DNA of 64,000 nt, taken from contig MU400530.1 in the NCBI GenBank assembly GCA_022578965.1, positions 186,001-250,000 on the forward strand, in the 5' to 3' direction. Position 1 is the first letter of the stretch; each line of letters starts with the position of its first letter. Origin of the DNA: Xylaria sp. FL1777 (Eukaryota > Ascomycota > Sordariomycetes > Xylariales > Xylariaceae). Positions 36,218 to 46,713 of the stretch are shown here, piece after piece. A program made the translations under genes and the position numbers. The notes beneath the pieces are model-generated. The model ran no database searches, was not told the origin of the DNA, and saw only the letters and a list, made by a program, of their open reading frames with translations.

Positions 36218-37271
36218 CTTGAATTCATCTCGTTCGCCTATGTTACTGAAAGGAAGCTAAGGAGTTTAGATGGAGGTATGATGTAGGGAGTCGATGTCCT
36301 GGCTCTGGGTTGGGGCCGCATACTGTGTAAGAGCTGTGGCGTAAACGAGTCGAGCTGGAAACGGTCGGCCATTCACGGCTCAAGCTCCCTGAGCTTTACC
36401 GCGGCCGTGTACCTATCTAGGTAGTACATACGGCGTAGGTCGAGGGGGGAGGTGGGGTTGTAATGTTGTAATGTTGTAATTGGGAAAATAGTACTTATTT
36501 ACCTATGTAGGTAGGTATATTTTACAGTCAGAAATAAATACGACTACCACAGCTACATGTAATAGACTACCTACCTAGGTAGGTAACCTATGTAGATACT
36601 ACTACGTGCAAATACTGCAAATACTGCCTGGAAATTGTAATGGTACAGGTTGTCGAATTATGTATAGCTGTTGAGCATATGTAGCATCTTTGGTAAGTCA
36701 CCACTCTTCGGAGTCCTCTAGTGAGCTTTCTTCCCCATATGGGCGGGCGTCGGTGTTGTTTATGACCATGTCCAACGCCTTGTCAAGAACAATTGAATCG
36801 GGTGGAAGTCTGGTAGAAGTATGCAGCAGTTTTCTGTCGAGTCTTCTGTCGTTGGCTGACGTATTATCATTATTAACTTCCAGAGCTGCTAGCAAACAGT
36901 ATGTGTAGGTACCTAGGTTAGGTAGGTAGGGAGGTAGGGAGGTAGGTATGCTGACCCCGCCCAAAATAAGGAATGATTGCCAGGTGCTGGTGAAGCCGGC
37001 CTCCAGCTGTGGCTGGTTATCGTTCGGGCTTGCTTCGGCATGCCTAGATGTGCCACCTGTAACTGCCACCTGCAACGCCTTCGTATCTCAGTAGTTTAGT
37101 GGCTGAAGCTTGCTTGTTGCTTGCCTCAACCTCAATAATCTACAACCTCACCTTGGTCCGCCGAGCTTTGACTGGGAGCTCTCAAGCGTCACCTTCTACC
37201 TCCCATCCCCCATCCCTCACTTCCGACTTCCGACCGGCTCTCGACCTTGCTCAGCATCAGCGACCGACGCC
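36218..37271. other. divergent promoter region with dense TAGGTA repeats
   Basis: Spacer between HMG-CoA lyase (minus) and V-ATPase B (plus), so it holds both promoters. Blocks of TAGGTA/TACCTA repeats occur at about 36415-36600 and 36905-36952. A CT-rich stretch (37130-37270) precedes the vma2 ATG. A 125-codon minus-strand frame (36698-37075) runs through the repeat and was not accepted. Confidence 0.5.
36905..36952. repeat. TAGG tetranucleotide-type tandem repeat
   Basis: Imperfect tandem of GTAGG/GGTA units with a TACCTAGG palindrome at its left end; the densest example of the motif family dispersed through the window. Confidence 0.7.
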
Positions 37272-38984
37272 ATGGATCCTCGAGAGTCTTCCTCGTACTC
37301 CGTTGTGCCTAGGATTCGCTACAACACCGTCGGTGGTGTTAACGGTCCCCTGGTTATTCTAGAAAACGTAAAACACCCTCGGTACAATGAGATTGTTACT
37401 CTGACGCTCCCCGATGGGACTGAACGGTCCGGCCAAGTCCTCGAGGCCCGAGGTAAGCGTCCTTTTCTGCTCCCCAAGCTCTTGAAATCGATGCTGACGC
37501 AATTGCACCTCCACAGGTGACCGTGCTGTTGTCCAGGTCTTCGAGGGCACATCAGGCATTGATGTTAAGAAGACGAAGGTCGAGTTTAGTGGACAGAGCC
37601 TGAAGCTCGGCGTATCAGAAGATATGCTGGGCCGTATCTTCGATGGATCAGGCAGAGCTATCGACAAGGGACCTAAGGTCTTGGCTGAAGAATACCTCGA
37701 CATCAACGGCAGTCCTATCAATCCCTACTCGAGAGTATGCCTTGAGACCCGAGAGACTGGTCTGGAAATAGGAGCTAAGTAATGTTGATAGGTGTACCCT
37801 GAAGAAATGATTTCAACCGGTATCTCGACCATCGACACCATGAACTCGATCGCTCGTGGACAGAAGATTCCCATCTTTTCCGCCGCTGGTTTACCACACA
37901 ATGAGATCGCCGCTCAGATCTGTCGACAGGCTGGCCTAGTCAAGCAAAAAGGAGCCACGAACAAGGGTGTGCACGATGACCACGAGGAGAACTTCTCCAT
38001 TGTCTTTGCTGCCATGGGTGTGAACTTGGAAACAGCGCGATTCTTCACCCGTGATTTCGAGGAAAACGGCAGTTTAGAGCGTGTCACTCTCTTCCTCAAC
38101 CTTGCTAACGATCCTACGTATGTCGATACTTGTCCCCTCGCATATGAAATCATATACTAAAAGCCATCCGCAGCATTGAACGTATTATTACTCCTCGGTT
38201 GGCTCTTACCACCGCCGAATACTACGCCTACCAGCTTGAGAAGCACGTTCTAGTTATCCTTACCGATTTATCCGCCTATTGCGATGCCCTCCGAGAAGTG
38301 TCGGCCGCCCGAGAGGAAGTGCCTGGTCGACGTGGTTTCCCCGGTTACATGTACACCGATTTGTCCACCATCTACGAACGAGCCGGTCGTGTCGAGGGAC
38401 GAAACGGTTCTATTACCCAGATTCCTATCTTGACCATGCCGAACGATGATATTACACATCCTATCCCCGATTTAACTGGGTACATTACCGAGGGCCAGAT
38501 CTTCGTTGACCGCCAACTAGATAACCGTGGCGTTTACCCGCCCATCAACGTCCTGCCTTCGCTGTCTCGACTGATGAAGTCTGCTATTGGTGAGGGTATG
38601 ACGCGGGCGGACCACGGTGACGTATCTAACCAGCTCTATGCTAAATATGCGATCGGCCGTGATGCTGCGGCAATGAAGGCGGTCGTTGGTGAAGAGGCAC
38701 TGTCAGCCGAGGACAAACTGTCTCTGGAATTTTTAGAAAAATTCGAACGACAGTTTGTCTCACAGGGCGCATACGAGACCCGTTCCATCTTTGATTCATT
38801 GGACATTGCATGGAGTCTCCTGCGCATCTACCCCAAGGAACTGCTCAACCGTATCCCTGCCAAGGTTATCCAAGAGTACTACCATCGCTCTACAGAGCGC
38901 AAGGGGAAGGGGAAGGACAAGAATGACAAGGGCGTGCGGGACACGGACGGAGGGCCAGAGGAAGAAAACCTTGTTGACGTATAA
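37272..38984 (+). CDS. vma2: V-type proton ATPase subunit B
   Basis: Regulatory nucleotide-binding B subunit of the cytosolic V1 sector that acidifies vacuole and Golgi. Four exons: 37272-37452, 37517-37734, 37792-38117 and 38174-38984, 1536 bases, 511 residues, the usual length. Landmarks are [77 protein letters not shown], the non-catalytic P-loop position ([14 protein letters not shown], lacking GKT as B subunits do), [15 protein letters not shown] and [29 protein letters not shown]. Introns fall at EARG, PYSR|VYPEE and NDPT|IERI. The C-terminal 30 residues are a Lys/Gly/Asp-rich variable tail. Confidence 0.97.
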
Positions 38985-40941
38985 TGGTGAATAAAGGGGG
39001 ACAATTACTGGCTCGGTGTGTATCGGTATAAGCGATGGTGTCATACATTGTAGGGTTACAGTCCCTTTTTCATTTTTTTCTAAGGATCATCCGAGGCATC
39101 AACTACAACGCAGTATGCTTGAACGCATTCTATTTAATCGTAGAAGGTGTGACTTCGAGGCGAGGACCACCGCCAGCTAGATTCCAAGAGTTCAGAAGCA
39201 GGCTAGGGCACCCTCATCTATTTGTTGACATTGATATATAACATCAATTAGCTTAAACCAGGTGTTGAACGCTGTGCAGAAGACTTATTTCCGTCCATTC
39301 AGGAATCTTGTAGGATTTGATTTCAAGGATAGTTATTAGACTAATTACATAATTAGTAGACTCAGGGCATATTTAGATACACATTGGTGCGCAAAGGACG
39401 CGTTCCCTTACCTGTTATTTCTTAGCTGGTAGTAGCTTCGGTGTAATGCATCGCGTGAAGCCGAGGCGTCGACGGGGTGGGGACTGAGTGTTGTAGGACG
39501 TTGGTGAAGAACAATAAGACGAATTGGCTGTTCTTTAAGTAACAAACATTTCAAATATCTTCTTTGCCAAAGGATTTGTTTTCCCACTTCTCTTCTCACC
39601 ATCACATAAGGCTCGAGATACACTTCTGCCAGAGTTTATTCACAAGAATCATTCTGCAGGCCAAGGCGCATGAGCTGAGCCGGAAATACCTACATGACAT
39701 GGTCGTAAATAGCCGCGCGAGTCGGACAAACTTTCACTTTCAATTATGCGACCTTTCTCTATGCGGAAGCTTTGAACTAGGTAGACTGTAATATGTTTCT
39801 GGGCCGAAATAAAATTGAAAATGCTCTAGATAGCAGAGGTACTAGTACCTCGTTTCTAGTATGGTGATGCTGCAACGTCATAACAACCACAACACCAATT
39901 TCTCACCCCTGCAACAGTCCTGCAATGTATAAGTCGGTCAGATACAATACGTGCTTACGTACAAGATGTGTATATGTATGTAAACATTCAACAAAACGTC
40001 TACGTCCCTTCAGCATACGGGCTTAATTAATGAAAGACTTTTTCTATCTCCATACACCATAAACGATGCTCATGACTCAGAATCGGATTTTCCAACTCCG
40101 TGCTATCGTGATGATAGTTTCTAGGACCCAAGGCTACGGATCAAAGACTTGGCCAACGCGGAGCTTGGTAAACACGTGTAGATGAATGTGACGCTACTGT
40201 AAGGTTTTCACGACCGGATGACCTGACGACCAAGGTTCCGGTCTGCGGTCAGACGAATCACGAACGAAGAGTGAGCGGCGGATGCAACAAAGATGACGAA
40301 CGACCTTCTGGATTCGGGTCACCAGCACCAAGACCCCCCCTGGCGTCAACTTCCCCGACTTTAACCCCAACTTTTCTTGTTGCCAAGAAAGCGGAGTAGC
40401 TCTGGAAGCTAGCCACATCTGGTTAGCAAGTGGACAGGGGAGCACGGGTACCATACTGTATACTGCCTAGGTACTGCGTACTTTCAGGAGTCCGAGGATG
40501 CAACGTGCTGCTGCAGCCCGCTTCTGCCAGTCAAATGCAACATTAAAAAATGTAAGATTAATGAATTCCCTAGCTTGTTGCTCTTCTTTGTTGATCCGAT
40601 CCTTCGCTGCCGGCCCATCGTACGGGTTCCCCAGAGCAGCCCAAGCCTCGCCTTGTACTGTGGACTTTCCAATTGGACTAGCATCCTTTATCCCTGGTGT
40701 ACTGCGTAGGTGGCTTTCGACGTATAAGAGGTCCGCCTCTTCCCCAAAGCTATCCTTGTGCTGCTTGCGAGAACCTGCCTGTCCCTCCCTTGTTGTTGCT
40801 GTTGCTGTTGTTTGTTGACCTGTCAAGTCAAACCTCTCCGCACAGTACCACCGCGACAGGTTTCATCTTCCAACATTGATGAACCTGAGATAGGCTGCTT
40901 GTTTGTTTGCTGCTGTTGCTGTTGCTGTTAGAGTTACCAGA
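38985..40941. other. intergenic, no gene seen
   Basis: Spacer between vma2 and the epimerase. The last 500 bases hold a GCTGTT-repeat-containing leader (40795-40930). An opposite-strand frame at 40467-40826 (119 codons) is open but not recognised. Confidence 0.45.
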
Positions 40942-42210
40942 ATGCGTCTGAACCCCAGCCTGGCCGCATTGGGAGCTCTCTCGCTCCCAATCGCTTCTGC
41001 CGACTACCCCACGGATGGGCCTGACGAGAATGGCTTATACTGGATCCGCAGCGAAGGCCTAAACGCTGCCTTCATCCCCTACGGTGCCTCGATCTCCAGA
41101 TTGCTCATCAATGACCAGTATGGTATTCAGAGGGACGTAGTGGGCGGCTTTGACAATGCCAGCTACTATGGGATTGACCAGCAACACCCTCACTTCGGTG
41201 GAGTGCCGGGTCGCTATGCGAACCGCATCAAGAACAGCACGTTCGAAATTGACGGTGTGACCTACCACGTCGATCCGAACGAGAATCCTACTGCCGCCGC
41301 ACCCCAGGGCGCCGACACCCTGCACGGTGGTCACGACGGTTGGGACTACAGAAACTTCACCGTTGTGTCTCACACTAACGACAGCATTACGTTTTCCATT
41401 GTCGATCCCGACGGCAAGGAGGGCTTCCCCGGCGAGGTTGTCTCGTACATCACCTATACCGTGACAGACTATACGTGGGATTTCAAGATGGTGGCTCTCG
41501 CCACTACAAAGAAGACCCCCATCATGCTCAGTAGTCACACCTATTGGAATTTGGACGGCTTTGCCAACAACGAGACTAATACCGCCCTCAACCATACCTT
41601 GTACTTGCCTTACAGTGGCCAGCGCATTGGTGTCGACAACATTCTGATCCCGACCGGGGACATTCTTGCGAACAAACCGGGATCTGTGAATGACTTCTGG
41701 AGTGCTCCTAAGCAGATTGGCGCCTCATTAAACGACCCAGAGGCCGTAAATAACTGTGGCCTTGGCTGCACAGGCTACGGTAAGTTGACCGAAATACTCC
41801 TAAACAATGCAACTTTATTAATGCATAAGACAGATAACGCCTGGATCATCAACCGCCAGGAGCCCTACAATTGGCGTGATGAAAGCAATTTCGTGGCACG
41901 CCTTCATTCTCCGTGGTCCGGCATCCAAGTTCAGATCTACACCGACCAGGATGCGTTCCAGGTCTACTCGTGCAACGGCCAGAACGGTACTCTAGCACTC
42001 AAGGAGACCCAAGGCCTCCACGACGACCCAGATTTCCCTCGCACAATCCCCAAATATGGCTGCGTCGTGATGGAAGTCGAAGACTGGATCGACGCCATCA
42101 ATCATCCCGAATGGGGACGCGAGGACAAGCAGATCTTCGGTCCCGGTGGTGACCCTTACGTTCTCCAGGCTAGCTATGTCTTTTCCATCAACAGCACTAC
42201 AACGCCTTAG
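40942..42210 (+). CDS. secreted aldose 1-epimerase (galactose mutarotase-like)
   Basis: Interconverts alpha and beta anomers of aldoses. Two exons, 40942-41779 and 41834-42210, 1215 bases, 404 residues. The ATG at 40942 begins a signal peptide of about 20 residues (ends PIASA), so the enzyme should be extracellular; many N-x-S/T sites fit this. Family motifs include FIPYGASISRLLI, GRYANRIKNSTF (substrate-binding Arg region), ADTLHGGHDGWD (catalytic His), SSHTYWNLDGFA (second His) and a late KETQGLHDDPDFPR segment. The 54-bp intron (donor GTAAGT, acceptor ACAG) interrupts CTGY|DNAW. It is a multiple of three and has no stop, so the unspliced frame stays open and adds 18 foreign residues. Fungal secreted paralogues are widespread, but their physiological substrate is not settled. 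Confidence 0.88.
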   Translation: MRLNPSLAALGALSLPIASADYPTDGPDENGLYWIRSEGLNAAFIPYGASISRLLINDQYGIQRDVVGGFDNASYYGIDQQHPHFGGVPGRYANRIKNSTFEIDGVTYHVDPNENPTAAAPQGADTLHGGHDGWDYRNFTVVSHTNDSITFSIVDPDGKEGFPGEVVSYITYTVTDYTWDFKMVALATTKKTPIMLSSHTYWNLDGFANNETNTALNHTLYLPYSGQRIGVDNILIPTGDILANKPGSVNDFWSAPKQIGASLNDPEAVNNCGLGCTGYGKLTEILLNNATLLMHKTDNAWIINRQEPYNWRDESNFVARLHSPWSGIQVQIYTDQDAFQVYSCNGQNGTLALKETQGLHDDPDFPRTIPKYGCVVMEVEDWIDAINHPEWGREDKQIFGPGGDPYVLQASYVFSINSTTTP

Positions 42211-42840
42211 TCTAGCGATTGCGATGAAGGAAATAGTAATTTAGGCGCCCAAAAAATCATACGGTTAGTGGTAGTATTATCACGATGTCGACGAAGACCA
42301 CAACAGGTAGAGCAGCCACGCGATTTACTCAGTCCACTCCTTGCGTATGGCTATTATGAATATAATATCGCTACTTGCGCTTTGCTATTAGCTAGGCTTA
42401 ATGAGACTAATATAGGACTACATAACTATCACATTATTGTTCAAATGAACACGAGCCCAATGTCCTTTCTCCTATTGTTGCCACCTAAGCACTGAACACA
42501 AGGAGTCTCCTATTGTGCATTTCCAAAACTGCCAAACTTTGGGCAGACTAAAGCATAACAAGCCTATTGTATATCCCCTTAGTCTGGTTAACAATGCTTA
42601 GTTTCGAACAAAGCAAACTCCTCCTTTCAGTCATGGTGATGAATGCATTGAACTACCTTCTACACTTAAGCTGTTTTATTCATAAATTGATATATAAACT
42701 CGAAGTCATACACTCATCTAGGTTCGAAAATTATCATAACACATCATCAACACTTTCTCAAACAAGTTAAACCATAGCAGCATACAAGACAACACTTAAA
42801 CCCACATAAACAACAGTAAAAAAGAAAAGACATACACAAC
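42211..42840. other. intergenic with promoter of the 419-residue gene
   Basis: AT-rich spacer. A TATATAAA box at about 42691-42698 lies 145 bases upstream of the next ATG, followed by an A/C-rich leader of fungal type. Confidence 0.45.
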
Positions 42841-44100
42841 ATGGCTTCACCCAGTAACAACACTGACATGTTTTCCCAAACGAGCGCTTCTGAGAATTCT
42901 GCTGCACTGGATGCATTCACAATTCACACCGTCGAGCTCGAGAACTTAGCAGCATCAGTCGCCGAGCTTACTGGGGCCGCAAAACAATGCTACACAGACC
43001 GGCTACACTACGACGCGAAATGTGAAAAGTTCCAATGCCGCGACAGCAAACGAGAAGGAGAGAGGGCCGACACTGAATTCCGACTAAATATCATCCGGCG
43101 GCGAGCAGCGAACATCGGGGAGCGACAAGAGGCCATCATCTCGCAAGTCCCGCCCCATCTAACGACGCAATCTCGCAACGTAGTTGACCAGGCTCTAGGC
43201 GCACTTCAGAGCGTCCTGCTGCAGATCGAGCAGCAGAAGCTAGCCGGCGTCCTCGGCACCATCGAACTCGCGCGCAGAGAGTTCGCCGGTGCGCATGGGG
43301 ACCTGCTTGATGTCGGGAGCTGCGTCGAGGCTCAGGTAGCGCTCGCAGACCTCGATGCGGCCCTGGACAACTTCAGAGACGTCTTCGAAAGATGCAGCGG
43401 GGAGCGCTTGCGAGCAATCGAGCGCGAGCTACTCCGTCTCAACAAACTCCAGGACTCAGAGCAACACGAGGTCCCATGGCCGCCGAGTTCAGACGAACCG
43501 ACGGCCCTCGAGGACGAGACACTAGTAGGCGACGAAGAAGACGTAGATGTCTCAGACGCAAGATCTAAGATCTCGACCCTGGACCTCGGCTCCCCCGCGA
43601 TCCCGGCGGACGAAGAACTCGGCGACTTGCACCTTTCGTTCATAGACCCCTTGCAATTCCACCGCGCCGACCCGCCCAGTCTCGTGCGCCTCGGCGCTTG
43701 GCTGGGCCTCGACGGCGGCTCCTGGGAAGCCGCGATGCTGCTGAATGCGACGCCGATCCAGAACGCATTCACGGCTTACCGCGCCCCAGCGGCGGGGAGA
43801 TCGTGTGCGGAGGACCCCGAGAGACTGAGGGCCGTGCTACCCCTTTTCACGTACTCGCGCGAGACGCTGCTGAACTGGCGCCGGTCGGGCCTCGACCAGA
43901 CCGAGCAGAAACAGGACGGCATCGACTTCTCAGCCGCGGTGTTCGCCAGTCATGTCGTTTGCTACCTCGAGGGCTCTTGCGACGTCGTTGATTGGCGGCC
44001 TGTTGCGAGCGGTGCCGGGCTTGATGAGTTTGATGTTGCCCGTCGACGCTGGGCTATCGCGCTGCAGATCCTCTGGTTCTTGGAGAAGGCTTTTGCGTGA
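42841..44100 (+). CDS. unrecognised 419-residue protein, helical
   Basis: A single long open frame with good codon use, an upstream TATA box and an A-rich Kozak context (ACAACATGG). I do not recognise the family. Residues about 25-200 are rich in Ala, Glu, Arg, Leu and Gln with heptad-like spacing, suggesting a long helical bundle or coiled coil (ELENLAASVAELTG, RLRAIERELLRLNKLQ). An acidic, disordered linker follows (PTALEDETLVGDEEDVDVSD). The final 150 residues look globular, with several Trp (LGAWLGLDGGSWEAA, LNWRRSGL, VDWRPV, LQILWFLEKAF). It has no signal peptide or membrane segment. Third positions become strongly GC-rich toward the 3' end. Confidence 0.65.
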   Translation: MASPSNNTDMFSQTSASENSAALDAFTIHTVELENLAASVAELTGAAKQCYTDRLHYDAKCEKFQCRDSKREGERADTEFRLNIIRRRAANIGERQEAIISQVPPHLTTQSRNVVDQALGALQSVLLQIEQQKLAGVLGTIELARREFAGAHGDLLDVGSCVEAQVALADLDAALDNFRDVFERCSGERLRAIERELLRLNKLQDSEQHEVPWPPSSDEPTALEDETLVGDEEDVDVSDARSKISTLDLGSPAIPADEELGDLHLSFIDPLQFHRADPPSLVRLGAWLGLDGGSWEAAMLLNATPIQNAFTAYRAPAAGRSCAEDPERLRAVLPLFTYSRETLLNWRRSGLDQTEQKQDGIDFSAAVFASHVVCYLEGSCDVVDWRPVASGAGLDEFDVARRRWAIALQILWFLEKAFA

Positions 44101-44659
44101 GTAGTGGCTTTGCTACCTTTTAGATTGTCTGGTCGTTGTAGAGATCCTAGATTGCGTGATCCTAAAGTGACTTGAGGAGATCTAGTTGAATATCTTTTAG
44201 TGTTAAAAGTTGGCATATGGCGTTACTTTAGAAGGTGGTGGTCTATTTGTTTGTCTTCAGGGGCTATAGCCCCCATATGCATGATACCCTAGATAATACT
44301 CAATCAAAAAAATCAAAAACAAAGTAAATGGCAGGCCCTTTCGATATGATTAATTCATTTATAATGAACTTATTGCGTGCATGACGCCCACGTTCCGGGC
44401 CTTATTTTATAGAATATACTATCAGCTGTGACGCCAGGAATGATAAGCGTCACGGTTCGGATTATTACACTTCAAAGTGGACTAACTACCTATATGATTG
44501 ACCTACTATAACTATAAGTTCTTATAACACTTAGAGTAAAGAATATGATAAAAAGTCCCAAAGTTCCATAACTTTTATTTTATTTTAACTCCCCTTTTAT
44601 TTAAAAAAAAAGGAGAGAAGAATAGCTGAGTTCGTATCCCAGCGTTCGTAGGTAAGCTA
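44101..44659. other. intergenic, convergent 3' ends
   Basis: AT-rich spacer between two convergent genes. An A/T-run inverted repeat (CTCCCCTTTT...AAAAGGAGAG type) lies at about 44589-44618, and may help 3' end formation. Confidence 0.4.
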
Positions 44660-45488
44660 TTATCGTACAACCGCCATCAGCATGCCATCATACCCCTTCT
44701 CCCCAACGAACTGCATGACAACACTATCCACACGATCATCCTTCCCGGCCATCTCCACAACCCTCCGCGCGCCCAGCGCCGACGGGTCATTCTGGTACTC
44801 GGGATTAACAACCCTGCCCCCGCGCACGATATTGTCGACGTAAATCACGGCGCCGGGCTCGCACAGCGCGATGACGCGGTCGAGGTAGGTCCAGTTGTTC
44901 TGCTTGTCGGCGTCGATGTAGACGAAGCCGAGGCGCGGGCTCGCGCCGGACTGGATCTCCTCGGCCAGCCGCGGCAGGGTGTCGAGGGCGGGGCCCAGGC
45001 GGATGGCGACGCGGTCGGCGACGCCCGCGCGCTCGAGGTTCTCGCGCGCCACGGCCGCGTGGTGCGCGTCGATCTCCAGCGACGTCACCCGCAGGCCCGG
45101 GTTCACCGTGGCCAGCCAGATCGAGGTGTAGCCGCCCAGCGTGCCGAACTCCAGCGCGTGCCGCACCTTGCCCGCCTTGCACTGCAGCGCGTACATCTTG
45201 GCCACCGTCGGCGCCGTCGCGATGTCCGGCAGCCCCTTGTCCCGCGAGTTCCGCAGCGCGTCAAGGAGCGCCGCGTGGTTCGGGGCCGTGGACGGGTGCA
45301 CGTGCTCCTGTGTATAGGCGTCTACGGCCGTCCATGTCTGCGTTTCGTGTTAGCGACAAGTAGTCGGCGTGTTATGGTGGATGGAGGAAGAGATGATGAT
45401 AGTGATACCGATGAGAAGGAGGAGGCGGAAGACTGACCTTGTTTTGGACATGGAAAGTCTCGGTGAACGCTAGACCCTGGATCGACAT
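44660..45488 (-). CDS. class I O-methyltransferase (caffeoyl-CoA/catechol OMT-like)
   Basis: SAM- and metal-dependent methyltransferase for small-molecule hydroxyls. Two exons: complement of 44660-45337 and 45438-45488, 729 bases, 242 residues, the usual size. Exon 1 encodes MSIQGLAFTETFHVQNK and joins in frame to TWTAVDAYTQEHV. Motif I is LEFGTLGGYTS (SAM loop, about 79-88). Metal ligands are the Asp of VYIDADKQN (about 159) and Asp-Asn of YVDNIVRGG (about 185-186). Codon third positions are almost entirely G/C, unlike neighbouring genes, and the protein lacks extensions, resembling bacterial members; transfer from bacteria is possible but unproven. It is predicted cytosolic. No synthase gene adjoins it. 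Confidence 0.88.
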
Positions 45489-46713
45489 GTTGATCTTGAG
45501 GGCAAGGGCAAGTCAAAGAATTAGAATATTTCGTTGAGTCTGAGAATTCGCAGTCGTCTGTGTGCTCGAGTCCCAGGAGCATACGAAGTTCATGGACGGT
45601 GAACTCTTTTATAGGCATTGCGGAGAGCGAGCAGTTGTTTGTTGTTGGTTCTCTGTGTTGGCCACTGACGTGCATATGGGATATTTCTGCATTAGCTTCG
45701 TGTATCCGTTACTCGCCAACGCAGTGTTATTATACCATTTGGGATGGTTTTGTCCTTTGCCTCCTCCTGTGCTTCACACACGCTCGCTCGATTTCCGAGC
45801 ATCGTGAACCACAAACGGGTTTATCTCCGAGGCTTCGGCCGTACCCGGGATCAGCAATCCGAAGATGTGACTCAGTCACGGGGGTTATTTTGACATTTGC
45901 CTATGCTTTGACTCCCACGGCCGCTTGAGTCACTCCATTCGTAGTTGCTATATCATAGGTACTACATGGGCCAAATAAGCACAACGCTTCCGATCTCCTT
46001 CTTATGGCCGAGCCCGAGCATGTCCGAGGTTTAGGCACCCGCGTTTTGTGATGTTATCTGATCATCAGATTAACCAGCTAGGTTGATCAATGCTAGGATT
46101 ATAATAATTTACAGGGTATTATATCACATTAGTAGCTAACTAAAATTGTCGCTAACGCAGTGACGCGTACTTCAATCCATGATGCATGCTCACCTTCAAG
46201 TCAGATTCAATAGCTATATGTAATATGAGGATAGGATCAGAGAAATCAACGAGGGAATGCGCTGAGCATTCTCTCGAGTGTAACTGTTAACACTTCCTAG
46301 CTCCCCCACTGTCCCCCTGTTCCATGCTATCTAATACGGCCTATTCCTAGTTAGTTCTAGACTTGTGTAAGAACACCCGAGGGAGCTAGCCAAGGGCTCA
46401 AGTCATCTTTCACCTAGCTCGGGGGTGTCATGTTGTATTTCGCGAGTGGGAAGGACAGATGGATGGAACCGAAAGCTCAGTCTCGGGATGTACGGAAGAT
46501 ACAAGTACCAGCACAAGGGATATAGATAGTACAGCGTAGGTTAGGGACGCCTACTCCTTACTTGGCCAATTCTTCCCGGAGATAGAGAATAATAATCCAA
46601 CTGCCATCGCGGACGCCAATTTCAGAAGGCGACATTTGGGCTTTGGTCACATGCGTTCACATAAGAATATCTCGCATAAACTGATGTCATCCCGCTTCAT
46701 GGTTGGAGGATTC
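45489..46713. other. intergenic, no gene seen
   Basis: Spacer with promoter sequence of the methyltransferase. An imperfect inverted repeat (ACACCCGAGGGAGCTAG ... CTAGCTCGGGGGTGT) spans about 46372-46430. Open frames at 45560-45928 were not accepted. Confidence 0.5.
46372..46430. repeat. imperfect inverted repeat
   Basis: Arms of about 15-17 bp (ACACCCGAGGGAGCTAG and CTAGCTCGGGGGTGT) flank a loop of roughly 27 bases in intergenic DNA. It could be a remnant element end or a structured transcript end. Confidence 0.5.

Noticed and set aside
36698..37075. 125-codon minus-strand frame upstream of vma2
   Set aside because: Its middle is translated TAGG repeat. It sits in the divergent promoter region; the acidic C-terminus alone is not enough support.
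40467..40826. 119-codon minus-strand frame opposite the epimerase leader
   Set aside because: Open and protein-like in places, but no homologue recognised, and the end of the frame runs into the TAGG/ACTGCG motif. A real antisense gene cannot be excluded.
41059..41595. 178-codon minus-strand frame
   Set aside because: Shadow of the aldose epimerase exon.
46060..46085. Near-palindrome ATCTGATCATCAGAT
   Set aside because: Short and not a true perfect inverted repeat across its centre; expected by chance in AT-rich DNA.
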